A DNA stretch of 64,000 nucleotides from Kocuria rosea (GCF_006094695.1 NZ_CP035103.1:310001-374000), one strand, 5' to 3'; positions 27,691 through 37,240 are shown, counted from the first letter of the stretch. The notes: generated by a model from the sequence alone, not told the origin. A program made the numbers and translations.

Positions 27691-28334
27691 GCGACCCGGC
27701 TGGGGGCATCGATGCCGCCGGTGCAGGATGCCCCGGGCTCCGGGGCGTCGGGGGACTGCCAGTACTTGGTCACGAACTGCTCCAGGCGCTCATCTTCCGG
27801 GGAGTCCAGGGCGACCTGAGCCCCCCACGCCGAGATCATGATGGGGGCGCCCAGGTCCTCGTAGGGGGAGAGCACCACGTAGGTGTCCGGGACGGCCTGG
27901 CGTAACTCAGCCACCTGGTCCTCGGACAGGGCGGAGGGGTCGTAGGCGGCCCACACGGCCCCGTGCTCCAAGGCGTGCACGGCGTTCTCCTCGGGCACCG
28001 GCTCGGTGTAGACCCCGCAGTTGAGCCAGTCACTGGCGTGGTCCCCGCCCACCGGGGGGGACTGCTCGTAGTCCACCGCGGTCTCCACGTGGGAGTTGCC
28101 GAGGCCCTCGTAGGTCTGCAGCCCGGCGATCTCGATGTCCTCCCGCGCCTGGGGCGGGGGATCGTTGATCACCGCCACCGTCACCAGGGCCCCGACCGCC
28201 GCGACAGCCGTCACCGCGCCCGCGCCCGCCAGGAGCCGCCGCCTGCGGGTGGCCCGGGCATCGGCCGCCCAGTGCTGATCCAGCAGCGCAGCACGTTGCT
28301 GCCGCGCCCGCTCCGGGTCCGTACCGCCAGCCAT
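27687..28334 (-). CDS. DUF3105 membrane-anchored protein
   Basis: This 215-residue protein has a charged N-terminus, one membrane segment (about residues 35-57), and an extracytoplasmic DUF3105 domain with DWLNCGVYTEPVPEENAVHA and LEHGAVWAAYDP. Cys, His and Glu in these motifs could bind metal, but no function is established. It is the first gene of a three-gene set with DUF305 (ATGA overlap) and CtaG. The position suggests a partner in copper delivery; that is inference. Confidence 0.85.
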   Translation of the reverse strand: MAGGTDPERARQQRAALLDQHWAADARATRRRRLLAGAGAVTAVAAVGALVTVAVINDPPPQAREDIEIAGLQTYEGLGNSHVETAVDYEQSPPVGGDHASDWLNCGVYTEPVPEENAVHALEHGAVWAAYDPSALSEDQVAELRQAVPDTYVVLSPYEDLGAPIMISAWGAQVALDSPEDERLEQFVTKYWQSPDAPEPGASCTGGIDAPSRVA

Positions 28335-29070
28335 GCGTCCTCCTTGAAAGGCCCAAAAAGGGTCTTGCTCCTCATGAACGGGCAGGACAGTAGCTCACTG
28401 CGCTGAGCCTTTCCTGCAAGGCCTTCTTCGGAAGATCGTCCACCATCCACTCCTGGACATGTCGGCGAGTGTGCATCCTCGAGCGCAGGAGAGGCGCGTC
28501 CTCGGTGGCTAACGGCGACGACGCAGAAGATCCAGGCCTGGGGCGGGATGTGAGGACCGGGTGCGCACTCCTTGCTGGTCGTTCAAAGAGGACGCACCCG
28601 GAGTATGTGATGCCTGAACCGGCTCAGCGTAGGCAAACCTGGACCGGCCCGGAGCCGACGTTGACGCTGTCGAGGACCGCCTGGTGGCCGTTCCGGCCGC
28701 CGTGCACGGCCTCGCCGCCGCCGGGATGGACCCCGATGTGGGCGCCCCCGGGGAGCAGTCGACGAGGACATCGGTCTGGGTCTGGACGGTGGAGACGCGG
28801 GCGCCGGACTCAAGTGGTCGGCCGGTTAGCCGCGGAAACTGGTTCAGGCCGCGCCCAGCGCATCACTCACCGCCCCAGTGCAGGCCTGATCCCGGACGGT
28901 GTCACCGAAACGACCGATGTCCGACGGGGGTGCTTTCGGAGAGGAGCACTCCCGCAGCAGGTGAAGGGCGCAGCAGGTGCGCGTGAGGTAGAGGCGGTCC
29001 GGCCCCGGGTGAGAGCGGTCCGGGGATCTGCTGCGGTGACCATGTGGGGCACCGCAGCAGCGAGTCCGGC
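28335..29070. other. intergenic, no gene seen
   Basis: This stretch of about 740 bases shows only short, inconsistent frames on both strands. A faint protein-like piece occurs around 28650-28800 on the plus strand, without a start, ribosome site or family. It may be decayed coding DNA. Confidence 0.4.
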
Positions 29071-29730
29071 TCAGCGGTAGGTGTAGTACCCGTCGACGGG
29101 CATGGCGTTGACGGAGTGGACGAAGGTGCCCTGGGTCGGGTTCAACGCAGAGACCATCTTGCCGCCACCGATGTAGATGCCGATGTGGTTGCCACCGTTC
29201 TGGGACACCAGGTCACCGGGCTGCGGGGTGGCGGTCGGGGTGGCCGCGGCGATCTGCTGGGAGCTGGTGCGGGGGATGTCGATGCCGTTCTGGGCGTAGA
29301 CCCAGCCGGTGAATCCGGAGCAGTCCCAGGCCCCGAAGGAGGTCCCGCCCCAGACGTAGCCGGTGCCCACACCCTGCATGGCCGTGCCCACGATGCCGCC
29401 GGCGGCCGGGGCGAGTTCGGTGGTGGCGGTGGACTGCGGGCTCACGCTCGAGGTGGCGGCGCTCTGCTGCGGGGCCGGGGCCTGGTCGGCGGGGGCGGCG
29501 GGCTGCGCGGCGACCGGGGCCTGGTAGGTGTAGGAGGCCAGATCGGCCATCGCCGAGGCCGGAGCCGCATAGGAGGACCCGGAGGCGGCGGGGATCTCGG
29601 CGTAGGCCTGGGCCGGAGCGATGGAGCCCACCAGTGCTGCGCCGGCGGCGGCGACGACGGTGGTGGTGCGCACGGCGCGCGAGGAGGTCTCGGCGCGGTG
29701 GCGGGCAGTGTTCTGCGTGAAAAGCGACAT
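29071..29730 (-). CDS. secreted NlpC/P60 peptidoglycan hydrolase (copy 1)
   Basis: This 219-residue protein has a signal peptide ending near AQAYA (about residue 44), an Ala/Gln-rich linker, and a C-terminal NlpC/P60 domain. The catalytic Cys is in AWDCSGFTGWVY and the His in NGGNHIGIYIGGG. Such enzymes cleave peptide stems of peptidoglycan. The ATG at 29730 is preceded by AGGGAGG. A c-di-AMP riboswitch lies directly upstream, so expression should follow the c-di-AMP level linked to wall stress and osmolarity. A second copy with the same arrangement lies at 51147-51764. Confidence 0.92.
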   Translation of the reverse strand: MSLFTQNTARHRAETSSRAVRTTTVVAAAGAALVGSIAPAQAYAEIPAASGSSYAAPASAMADLASYTYQAPVAAQPAAPADQAPAPQQSAATSSVSPQSTATTELAPAAGGIVGTAMQGVGTGYVWGGTSFGAWDCSGFTGWVYAQNGIDIPRTSSQQIAAATPTATPQPGDLVSQNGGNHIGIYIGGGKMVSALNPTQGTFVHSVNAMPVDGYYTYR

Positions 29731-29748
29731 GGGTGGATTCCTCCCTTT

Positions 29749-29925
29749 GCCTACGAGGTGAGCTGTCGGATGCGGGTGGGAGACACCCGGCCGCAGAACG
29801 CACGCGCTCTGCACGGCTTAACCCCAAGGCCCCGGTACACCGGGACCGGTAATGGTTCCCCCGCTTCTGCCAAGCGATTTCTCTTCAGGAACCCCGGGCA
29901 CCGGCAGAACTCGGCGATGTGCCAC
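29749..29925 (-). ncRNA. c-di-AMP (ydaO/yuaA) riboswitch, copy 1
   Basis: Read on the minus strand the leader contains the actinobacterial ydaO-type blocks in order: ACATCGCCGAGTTCTGCCGG, GCTTGGCAGAAGCGGGGGAA, CCTTGGGGTTAAGCC, CGGGTGTCTCCCACCCGCAT and CGACAGCTCACCTCGTAGGC. The same blocks recur at 50957-51128. It sits 18 bases upstream of the NlpC/P60 start. Ligand binding normally turns such genes off. Confidence 0.88.
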
Positions 29926-30471
29926 GGGGGCGCCAAGAAGATCAGCTCTCGGCACGCGGAGGACGATACAGGGCCCACCCCCTAATGTCACGTTTTGGTC
30001 ACGGCCGCTGATCGGGTGGTCGCCTTGGTTGCCGAGGGTGCTCAGCACCGTGTTCCCGACCCAGCGGAGCTTCGTTTCGAGCGGGAACGTCAGGGTGTTC
30101 ACCGTTAGCGGGGGCGTGGCCGGGGAGAGTCCCTGGTGGGCCCGAAGATGCACACCCTCGGCACGCCTGCGGCGGCCTGTCAGCACTGGGAGACCGCCGG
30201 TGGCTGCGGTGGGCGGTTTACGCGCGTAGGGTAAGAAAAGCGATCGAGGCTCTCGGGCGGTGGCTTCGGAGAATATCGGGAGGATAAATTCAGCGCGCAC
30301 TCATATCTGCCGTAATCCGCCATCCGCCATCCGAACGAAGCACATTTCTTCATCGAATCTTCATGCCTTCAGCGTGTAGAGGAAGAACGGGCACGCTCAA
30401 GGGCAGGACAGGAATCGATGTGTTCGCCGGCAGGTGATTCGACTGCATGGCCTTAGGGGCACGCCCGGGGG
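29926..30471. other. intergenic, promoter region of riboswitch copy 1
   Basis: About 545 bases contain no supported gene. The part near 30300-30400 is lower in GC than its surroundings (for example CATTTCTTCATCGAATCTTC) and is probably promoter DNA. Confidence 0.4.
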
Positions 30472-30636
30472 TCAGTGTTCAGACGGCATCGACACGGCCG
30501 CCTCCAAGACGTTGATTCCGTTTGCGGCAACGGGAAATCCGGAGGATGCTTCGTCTGCTGCTTCCTCGATACTGCCGGTATATCCGGGCAGGACCAGGGC
30601 GCACCCCAGGACGAGGGCGGTGCTGGTGCGCTTCAC
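30472..30636 (-). CDS. small exported peptide, family with 59550-59753 (copy A)
   Basis: This 54-residue peptide starts at a GTG with GGAGG six bases upstream. It has a basic start (VKR), a hydrophobic segment, and an acidic tail beginning GSIEEAADEASSG. The core TALVLGCALVLPGYTGSIEE is identical in the second copy. It looks like a lipoprotein signal in which the usual lipobox Cys (LAGC or LTGC) is Tyr (LPGY), encoded by the otherwise rare TAT codon. The leader upstream is also conserved between the copies. Function is unknown. Confidence 0.6.
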   Translation of the reverse strand: MKRTSTALVLGCALVLPGYTGSIEEAADEASSGFPVAANGINVLEAAVSMPSEH

Positions 30637-30751
30637 AGGGGGCCTCCAACCGGCGGGGCGAGCGGGCAACGGCATCGGCCGCTCGAGACGCCAACAAGAT
30701 ATCCGCCTCGCCGTGGCGACGCCTGCCATGCCCTTGCGAAATGACCGCCTC
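30637..30751 (-). promoter_or_regulatory. conserved leader of the small exported peptide (copy A)
   Basis: About 100 bases upstream of the peptide start are shared with the leader of the copy at 59753, including AAGATATCCGCCT (plus strand) in an otherwise GC-rich context and a nearby TGCGAAA. Conservation of non-coding sequence across two loci suggests a promoter or RNA element. Confidence 0.4.
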
Positions 30752-30880
30752 CTACCCGAGGGGGTGGTCGTTGCGGTCCATCTGCCAGTCGGCCAGGTCC
30801 ACGGAGACCGCCGCGGCGGCGCCGGCCCACAGAGAGAAGTCGAGCCATTTCCCGCTGAGCTGGAACCGGTCGTCGCTCAC
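30752..30880 (-). pseudogene. truncated SURF1 fragment
   Basis: A 42-codon frame starts at a GTG overlapping the stop of the cysteine-motif gene (GTGA) and ends at TAG. Its product matches the first membrane segment of the SURF1 at 36221-37240: RFQLSGKWLDFSLW against RFLLSGKWLGFFLL, then DWQMDRNDHPLG against GWQMDRNDHLVG. The rest of SURF1 is missing and the small peptide gene follows. It cannot encode a working assembly factor. Confidence 0.75.
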
Positions 30881-31190
30881 GGTCGGTCCTGCCCGGCGGG
30901 CCCGCCTTGGCCGAGCGGGACGGTGTCCTTCCAGAAGCCCTGGGCGCGGAGGAACCTCTCGAGGTTCTCGCGGTGGTCGGGGCACGCCAGCCAGCTCTTG
31001 CGGTGGTGTGGGGTGTGGATGCGCGGGTTGTTCCAGCGGATCCGCCACGCAGCGTCCGCGCCGCAGCCCTTGCGGGAGCACTGCAAGTTGTTGTCAACGG
31101 TCAGCGGGACTTCCCGGTAGGCGGTCAGGTGATCTCCCCGTCTGCGGACAGCTGATCTCCCTGTCCGCGGTCAGTTGACCTCCCTGCCGG

Positions 31191-31976
31191 TCAGTTCAGT
31201 GGGACCACCCCGCGTCCGGCGGTGGCCTCGGTGAGCCGCAGCGAGGTGCCCTCGGTGATGATCACGTGGGCGTGGTGCAGGAGCCGGTCCACGGCGGCGG
31301 TGGCCAGGGTCTTGGGCATGATCGTGTCGAACCCGGCCGGGTGGATGTTCGAGGTCACCGCGAGGCTGCGGCGTTCATAAGTCGCATCGACGAGGCGGTA
31401 GAAGGCCTCGGCGGCGGCCTGGCCCGAGGGCAGCATCCCGATGTCGTCCACGACGATGAGCTCGGCCCGGGTGATCCGGGCGATGGTCTTGCCGATCGAG
31501 CCGTCCGCCCCGGCGCGGCCGATCGCGGCGGTCAGCGACTCGAGGGTGAACCAGGAGACCCGCATCCCGGCGTCGATGACCTGATGGGCCAGGGCCTCGA
31601 CGAAATGGGTCTTGCCCGTGCCCGAAGGCCCCGAGATCGCGAGGTTCTCCGCCCGCCCCACCCACTCCAGGGTGGCCAGGGCCGACTGGGTCGGGACCGG
31701 GATCGAGGAATCGGCTTCGCGCCAGGAGGCGAAGGTCTTCCCGGCGGGCAGTCCGGCGGCTTTGCGGCGTGCGGCCCGAGTGGCCTCATCACGCCCGCGG
31801 GCCTCTTCGGCCAGCAGCACCCGCAGGACCTCGGTGGGGTCCCACCGTTGGGAACGGGCGGTGGCCAACACCTCGGGGGCGGCCGCGCGCAGATAGGGCA
31901 TCCGCATCCGCTTGAGCACCGCGGCGAGGTCTTCGGGCAGCGGCGGTGCTGCCGGGGCGGTGGTGGCCGTGTTCAT
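31191..31976 (-). CDS. istB: IS21-family helper ATPase IstB
   Basis: This 261-residue AAA+ ATPase assists the IstA transposase in target selection. Walker A is GPSGTGKTHF and Walker B LIVVDDIGML. Its ATG overlaps the istA stop by four bases. No damage is visible. Confidence 0.93.
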   Translation of the reverse strand: MNTATTAPAAPPLPEDLAAVLKRMRMPYLRAAAPEVLATARSQRWDPTEVLRVLLAEEARGRDEATRAARRKAAGLPAGKTFASWREADSSIPVPTQSALATLEWVGRAENLAISGPSGTGKTHFVEALAHQVIDAGMRVSWFTLESLTAAIGRAGADGSIGKTIARITRAELIVVDDIGMLPSGQAAAEAFYRLVDATYERRSLAVTSNIHPAGFDTIMPKTLATAAVDRLLHHAHVIITEGTSLRLTEATAGRGVVPLN

Positions 31977-33571
31977 CGAGCGGTCTCCTCGGTTGTGGTG
32001 GTTGTGCTGGTTGTCGTGGTGGCGCCGAAGGTGGCCCAGGCGGCGGTGCCGGGCTGGGCGGAGTGGGTCTCGTCGGCGGCCACGAGTCCGGCGGCGGTGG
32101 CCCCGGTGGCCTGGTGATCGCAGATCGCGGTCAGATCCCCTTCGCTGAAGCGCCCGGCGGCCGCGGCGATCCCGAGGGCGGCGTCCACGGGCCCGGCCCC
32201 GATGAGGGCGGCGAGCTCAACCGCGGCGGCCATCTTCGCCCGGATCCGGGTAGCCCCGGCCGCGGAGGCCTCGATCAGCCAGGTGTGCGCCCCGGCGCCC
32301 AGGGCCAGGAAGTCCTTCTCCGCCGCGCTGCGGGCTCGTGGCCGGGGCGGGCGTGGGGCACCAGTGGGGTCTTGGGGGTGGTCGGGGTAGTGGGCCAGGT
32401 CGATCCGCGGATTGCCCGGGGTCGAGAGGCGGTGGCGGGCGACCTCGGTGAGCCCGGCACGCCCGGCCGCCCACCCCGGGGCCACCGGAAGGGTGTCGAG
32501 GTCGGCGACGACCACCAGCTCCTCGGCTGCGACCCGCACCCACACCTCGGCCCCGACCAGGCCCGGTGGGGTGGAGTAGCGCACCGAGCCGAACCGGATG
32601 GTCTGGTCGGTGCCCACCGTGCGGGTCACCCCCAGGGCGGTGGTGTGCGGGGCGGCCGGCAGCACGTGCAACCGTCGTTGTTCCTCGGCCAAAGCGTGCT
32701 CCGGGATCTTGGCCGTCTCCCGGTGGGTGCGCCCGTTGACCTTGGCGCAGAACGCCGCGCAGGCGGCCTCGAGTGCGGCGAAGGAGCCGTAAGCTGCGCG
32801 CAGGTTCGCCTCGGTGGGCACCAGATCGGCCTTGGCGATGCGCACCGTGGACTCCGACCCGCCCTTGGACTCGGGGTCATACGGCACGCAGGTGTGCACC
32901 TGCGTGCCGTAGTGCCGGCCGGCTTCCACGATCTGCGGGTGGCGCACCGCAACCCCGGCCACGTGATCGACGGTCACGGTTCTCGGGTTGTCGGTGAGCA
33001 CATAGGTCGGCACCCCGCCGATGAGGGCCAGAGTCGCATCCAGGCACCCGATCAGCGTCGGGAGGGTCTGGTCCCATACAGGGATCACCACCCGGAACCG
33101 TGACCACGCCAGCCAGGCGCAGAACAGCCACGTGCGCCGCGGCACCCCGTCCGCGCCGGGCACCTTCGGGCCTTCGCCCCAGTCGAACTGCAGCCACAGA
33201 CCCGGCTCGGTGATCCAGGGCCGGTAGGTGCGCCGGTGCCCGGCCCGCCATACCGCCTTCACCTGCGCCACGGCCCGGCGGGTGGTGCGCTCGGTCCCCG
33301 GGAACCCCACCGCGACCAGGCGGGCGTGGACGACGTCGGCGCGGACTGTGCCCTGGCTGCGCTCGACCCACTCCTCGATCTTCGGCAGGTAGGCGTCGAT
33401 CATCCGAGGACGACGGCCCGGGCCGGTCACCGGCCGGCCCGCGTCCCGGGCGGCGGCGTAACGGCGGACCGTCTTCGGATCCACCCCGGCCAGGGCCGCG
33501 GCCGAGTGCGCGGAGCCGGTGGCGTCATATGCTTCGAGAATTTCCATGATCTCCCTGTCAGACTTCTTCAT
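31973..33571 (-). CDS. istA: IS21-family transposase IstA
   Basis: This 532-residue DDE transposase has an N-terminal helix-turn-helix (DREIMEILEAYDATGSAHSA, then PKTVRRYAAARD) and an integrase core with catalytic Asp in LQFDWGEGP, Asp in VLTDNPRTV and Glu in ESKGGSEST. The start at 33571 (MKKSDREI) has GGAGGGACGC immediately upstream and is preferred over an ATG nine codons earlier. The gene is intact and coupled to istB. Confidence 0.93.
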   Translation of the reverse strand: MKKSDREIMEILEAYDATGSAHSAAALAGVDPKTVRRYAAARDAGRPVTGPGRRPRMIDAYLPKIEEWVERSQGTVRADVVHARLVAVGFPGTERTTRRAVAQVKAVWRAGHRRTYRPWITEPGLWLQFDWGEGPKVPGADGVPRRTWLFCAWLAWSRFRVVIPVWDQTLPTLIGCLDATLALIGGVPTYVLTDNPRTVTVDHVAGVAVRHPQIVEAGRHYGTQVHTCVPYDPESKGGSESTVRIAKADLVPTEANLRAAYGSFAALEAACAAFCAKVNGRTHRETAKIPEHALAEEQRRLHVLPAAPHTTALGVTRTVGTDQTIRFGSVRYSTPPGLVGAEVWVRVAAEELVVVADLDTLPVAPGWAAGRAGLTEVARHRLSTPGNPRIDLAHYPDHPQDPTGAPRPPRPRARSAAEKDFLALGAGAHTWLIEASAAGATRIRAKMAAAVELAALIGAGPVDAALGIAAAAGRFSEGDLTAICDHQATGATAAGLVAADETHSAQPGTAAWATFGATTTTSTTTTTEETAR

Positions 33572-33817
33572 GCGTCCCTCCGGCGGGTGATGGCTCAAGG
33601 TGGTCAGAGACCTCGAGCGAACCCCCGGAGGGACGTCTGCATGGGGACCGACACGAGCCTGGCCCCGGGGCTGAGAACAGGGAGATCAGCTGTCCGTCAG
33701 CAGGGAGGTACGTGTCCGCCTACAGGGAGATTGGCATGTCCGCTAGCAGTTGTCGGGTCCGGCCGGTGGTGCCGCGGATCCGTGCGGGGACAGCGATCTG
33801 AGCCGGTCGGTCTCCAC

Positions 33818-34389
33818 GGCGGTCGTGCTCCTCAGGGTACTCGGGCAGGCTCACCGGACAGCCCCGCGTCAGGCTCAGGCCGCGCCGCGGCGCCGGGAGG
33901 TGTCGTCCTCGACAGTAGCGGAGGAAGCCGGGTTCCCGCTGGGAGCAACCGTGCTCCCAGGGCCTGATGTCGCGGTCTGCGGGGCTCTCGTTGCGGTGTC
34001 TTTCCGTCGTCGCCGTGACCGGTGATGGACTCACCCGCCAACACGGGGTGAAGTGACCCCCCGTCATCAGGACACCCACGGCAGTGTGGCCCCTGCTCAG
34101 CGTAGGATTCCCGCTTTGACTTCGAAGTCGTTTGTATAGTTTTCCTCAAGATGGCGTGAAGATTCCCCATAACTTGCCCTCTGGTAGCTGTACGGGCTGT
34201 TCTTCCGGACCGGTGAGGGCATAGTTTGCGAGTGAGAACACCCCGTTCTCATCACCCCGTGCACGGGCGTTAGGGTGCCCCAGTCTTTGCTCCCCTTAGG
34301 CTGGGGCACCCGTCGATAATGTGGAGAAGCGACGTAGCCCGGACCGAAGAATCCGACGGATCCGAGACTGGCTCGCGGGCCCTCAATTG
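33818..34389. other. intergenic, promoter side of the split cysteine-motif gene
   Basis: The first about 60 bases, around TCGTGCTCCTCAGGGT, are conserved with the region upstream of 37358 and probably hold the ribosome site and promoter of the cysteine-motif gene. The remaining about 500 bases show no gene. Confidence 0.4.
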
Positions 34390-34719
34390 GCAATCCGAGG
34401 GCAAGACCCCCGACCCCTCTCCGGTGAGCATCATCATCCCGGTGCTCTCGCTGGTCATCATGCCGGTGCTGGTCGCGGTCAAGAAGAAGGCCGGCACGGC
34501 CCTGGGGGACGACCTGATCCTGGCTGGTGCCGCCGAGACCGGGATTTGCGCGCTGCTGTCCGTCTCCACTCTGACTGGGCTGATCCTCTTCCCGCTGACC
34601 GGCGCGGCGTGGGTAGACCCGGTGGCCGGGCTTATCCTCTTCGCCTTCGCCCTCCCCGAGGGCAAGGAGTCCGGGGCGAGCTTGTCGAGAGCGACGACGA
34701 GGACGAGGACGAGGACTGA
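34390..34719 (+). pseudogene. C-terminal fragment of a cation-efflux-type membrane protein
   Basis: The translated piece VSIIIPVLSLVIMPVLVAVKKKAG, then AETGICALLSVSTLTGLILF and AAWVDPVAGLILFAFAL, matches the C-terminal half of actinobacterial cation-diffusion-facilitator-like proteins. There is no N-terminal half upstream. Near 34660 the natural ending (GELVESDDEDEDED) continues in a different frame, so there is a frameshift. It is a remnant. Confidence 0.6.
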
Positions 34720-35338
34720 TCGACATCCCGTTCCACCACGCTGGTCACGATCACCACGCAACGCTGAGGGGCCTTGTGTCTGGCAGGGCCCTCAGCTGTC
34801 CCCGGCGGGGTTGCGCATCCAGGACACAACACCCACTGCCTTACATGTGGTGGATTAGCGGTTGGGCTTCGCCGAGGCCCTGTGGAGCAGGCGAGCAGGG
34901 CAAGGGGTACTGCACCTGGGTGGGAGAGACGTGGATACGTCTACCACGATGGGTTTGATGGTTTTCACCGTCATGCTCCTCCAGCGCTGTCAGCACTGGC
35001 TCGACGAGACCGCCCAACGCGACCTCACAGCGCCTTGACGCCAATAGAGCATCCACTCTGCAGGGCGCAACCTCGCTGGATGCACGGAGGCATATCAATG
35101 CAAATAGGTACATATTGGGGGACGGCGCAACCCGGAAGTGGGGGCACACCGGGAGGCCCGTCGTTGCTAACGTGAATGTTGGCGGGTATTCGGGGGAATA
35201 CGGGCTGGTGTCCCCGAATGCTGCGCCCACGGGATCGTGTCCCATGCGCCAATCAGGATCTGGGAGTCCCACGGCGGTGGGCGAACGTGCCGACCAACAA
35301 TCGATGAGGCAGCAACTGCCGAGCCAGTGGGGGAACAC
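34720..35338. other. intergenic, promoter region of the glycosyltransferase gene
   Basis: About 620 bases without a supported gene. The segment 35095-35200 is lower in GC than average and contains an inverted repeat, GTATTC-GGGG-GAATAC, at 35186-35201, a possible operator or promoter element for the downstream gene. Confidence 0.4.
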
Positions 35339-36142
35339 ATGCTTAAGTACCAGACTCAGACGGACAAGCGGGGCGAGATCGAGATCCCGGTCAGCGGCAT
35401 CCGGGTGACACCGATGGACACCAATGAGCTGCACCGGTGGATTGCGGCCACCTGGGAGGAGCGGCGCAAGACCGTGATTCTCGGCCACAATCTGCACAGT
35501 CTCTACACGTGGGAGGTCAACCCGACGTTCCGCGCTTTCTACGACAAGGCCGACGTGGTGCTGACGGATGGCTTTCCCATCCTGAAAATGGCCAAGTGGT
35601 GCTCCGGGCGGCCGCTCAGCGCCAGGCGCCACCGTATCGGCACCATGGATTGGTTGCCCGGCCTGATCCGGAGCACCCCCGTGCGGCGCGTGGCCGTCAT
35701 TGGCGCGAGCCCCGAAAGCAACGCCGCCACGGTTGCTCTCCTCCGTGCGGGGGACCCCGAGCGCACGGTCGAGGGCTGGCCCGGCGAAGGGTGGAACCTC
35801 GCACTCGAGGACCGCATCGTCGGAACCCTCCAGGAGTTCCGGCCGGACTTCGTCATCGTGGGCCTGGGGATGCCGCTGCAGGAGGAGTTCCTGAGCCGGC
35901 ACTGGGAGGAGTTGCCCACGGCGATCTATGCGGCCGTCGGCGGGGTGATCGACCAGTACTCCGGGATCCAGAAATCGGCTCCGCGCTGGCTCGGGCCCCT
36001 GGGCCTGGAATGGGCCTACCGGCTGGCCACCCAGCCGCGGCGGCTGGGCCACCGGTACCTCGTCGAACCGTGGATCCTCGCCTATCTCCTGGCGGCCAAG
36101 GCTGTCCGGCAGGGCACCAGAGGGGCGGACGCCAGTTCCTGA
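35339..36142 (+). CDS. WecG/TagA/CpsF-family glycosyltransferase
   Basis: This 267-residue protein has the family landmarks LGHNLHSLYTWEVNPTFRAF, ADVVLTDGFPIL, and VGLGMPLQEEFLSRHWEELP, plus a C-terminal GLEWAYRLATQPRRLGHRYL motif. The family transfers N-acetylmannosaminuronic acid or N-acetylmannosamine to lipid-linked sugars in wall polymer synthesis. The ATG at 35339 follows a GGGGGA site. The longer frame to 35237 is not family-like. It stands alone, so its polymer is unknown. Confidence 0.88.
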   Translation: MLKYQTQTDKRGEIEIPVSGIRVTPMDTNELHRWIAATWEERRKTVILGHNLHSLYTWEVNPTFRAFYDKADVVLTDGFPILKMAKWCSGRPLSARRHRIGTMDWLPGLIRSTPVRRVAVIGASPESNAATVALLRAGDPERTVEGWPGEGWNLALEDRIVGTLQEFRPDFVIVGLGMPLQEEFLSRHWEELPTAIYAAVGGVIDQYSGIQKSAPRWLGPLGLEWAYRLATQPRRLGHRYLVEPWILAYLLAAKAVRQGTRGADASS

Positions 36143-36220
36143 GCCGGCCGTGAGCGGTGAGCGGAGACTGTCCGTCCCGGCCCACCGTCTCGTGTCGGAG
36201 TGCATCAACAACGCTGCGGG

Positions 36221-37240
36221 TCAGTGCAATTCGTCCGCGGACCGGAGCGGGACCCGGCTCCCGCTCCGGTCCGCGGCCGACGCCTCCAGGGCGTCCAGCA
36301 TCGCGTCCTCCTCGTCCTCACAGGTGGGGCGGGAGCGCCGGCGCTGCGGCCGGGGGCGCATGAGCGACCTGAGGTGGGCGGGCATGTCGTCGGCCATCTC
36401 GAGCTGGCGGACGACGAGCTCCTCGTCGCCCTCGCCGATGTAGTTGCCGTCCTCGTCGTAGAACCGTGCGAGCCGGCGCTCCATCTCCTGGGCGAACTGG
36501 CGGTCCCAGGCGTCGTTGCGGGCCTGCTGGCGGGCGGCGTAGCCCCAGGCCACGAAGAACAGCGCCGCGAACGCGTACCACTGCAACGAGTAGGACAGGT
36601 GCGGCCCGGAGTCGGTCTCCGGCTCCGGAGCCGGCGCGGGGGCCGCCGCGGGGGCCGGGTCCTCGGCGAAGACCTCGCCGTAGGCCGCCGTCCCGTTCGG
36701 CCGGTCCCAGCGCTCGCGCAGCTCCTCGAGGTCGATCGAGGCGATCTGGCCCGCGGGGGCGCCGCGGCTGACGGCCGGCTCCCCGGGCTGGAGCCGGGCG
36801 GTGACCGTGACCCGGCCGGCGGGCGGGGTCGGCACCTCGTCCGGCATCCCGTTGGCCGCCTCGCCCGTGGGGATCCAGCCGCGGTCGAGGACCACGACGT
36901 CCCCGTCCTGCGTGCGGAACGGGACGAGGACCTCGTAGCCGACGCGGCCGTCCTGCGGCCTGTTGCGGACCAGCACCTGGTCCTGGGGCAGGTACTCGCC
37001 CGTGAGCTCGACCGGGCGCCAGGTGAGGGAAGGGTCGTGGGCGGCGAACTGCTCGACGGCGGCCGCACCGGCCAGGGGCTCGGCGCGGTAGTTCTGCGTG
37101 ATCTTGGCGTTCTCACCGACCAGGTGGTCGTTGCGGTCCATCTGCCAGCCGCCCAGGTACACCGAGACCACGGCGGCGGCGCAGGCGAGGAGGAAGAAGC
37201 CCAGCCACTTGCCGCTGAGTAGGAAACGGTAGGTGCCCAT
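36221..37240 (-). CDS. SURF1-family cytochrome oxidase biogenesis protein
   Basis: This 339-residue protein has a first membrane segment near residues 10-30, the SURF1 motif GGWQMDRNDHL, a periplasmic domain with VELTGEYLPQDQVLVRNRP and VVLDRGWIP, and a second membrane segment around 215-235. A long acidic C-terminal tail follows. SURF1 helps insert heme a into subunit I of the aa3 oxidase (CtaD is at 48843-50558). I chose the ATG at 37240 because the homologous fragment at 30880 begins at the same place; an ATG at 37255 is also possible. Confidence 0.88.
   Translation of the reverse strand: MGTYRFLLSGKWLGFFLLACAAAVVSVYLGGWQMDRNDHLVGENAKITQNYRAEPLAGAAAVEQFAAHDPSLTWRPVELTGEYLPQDQVLVRNRPQDGRVGYEVLVPFRTQDGDVVVLDRGWIPTGEAANGMPDEVPTPPAGRVTVTARLQPGEPAVSRGAPAGQIASIDLEELRERWDRPNGTAAYGEVFAEDPAPAAAPAPAPEPETDSGPHLSYSLQWYAFAALFFVAWGYAARQQARNDAWDRQFAQEMERRLARFYDEDGNYIGEGDEELVVRQLEMADDMPAHLRSLMRPRPQRRRSRPTCEDEEDAMLDALEASAADRSGSRVPLRSADELH

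Larger units (their letters stand above)
31092..33748 (-). mobile_element. IS21-family insertion sequence, complete
   Basis: The element is 2,657 bp, with istA and istB in the usual overlapping order. It is flanked by a 5-bp target duplication, GTTGT (31087-31091 and 33749-33753). Both ends carry several related copies of a roughly 20-base repeat containing GCGGACAGCTGATCTCCCTG, the multiple terminal repeats typical of IS21. Confidence 0.9.
30877..33817 (-). pseudogene. small cysteine-motif gene split by IS21
   Basis: The 3' part (30877-31091) reads QCSRKGCGADAAWRIRWNNP and on to LACPDHRENLERFLRAQGFW; the two Cys pairs suggest a metal site. The 5' part (33749-33817) starts at GTG with VETDRLRSLSPHGSAAPPAG. 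Removing the IS21 element and one GTTGT copy restores one frame of 92 residues. The 5' part resembles the start of the short frame at 37242-37358, which also precedes SURF1. In related genomes, as I recall, this type of gene sits upstream of SURF1; here it is inactivated. Confidence 0.75.

Noticed and set aside
28469..29080. A 203-codon plus-strand frame
   Set aside because: It has no family, no ribosome site, and Arg/Pro-rich composition typical of non-coding GC-rich DNA.
34841..36211. A 456-codon minus-strand frame over the WecG/TagA gene
   Set aside because: It is antisense to a recognised family member and has no domain.
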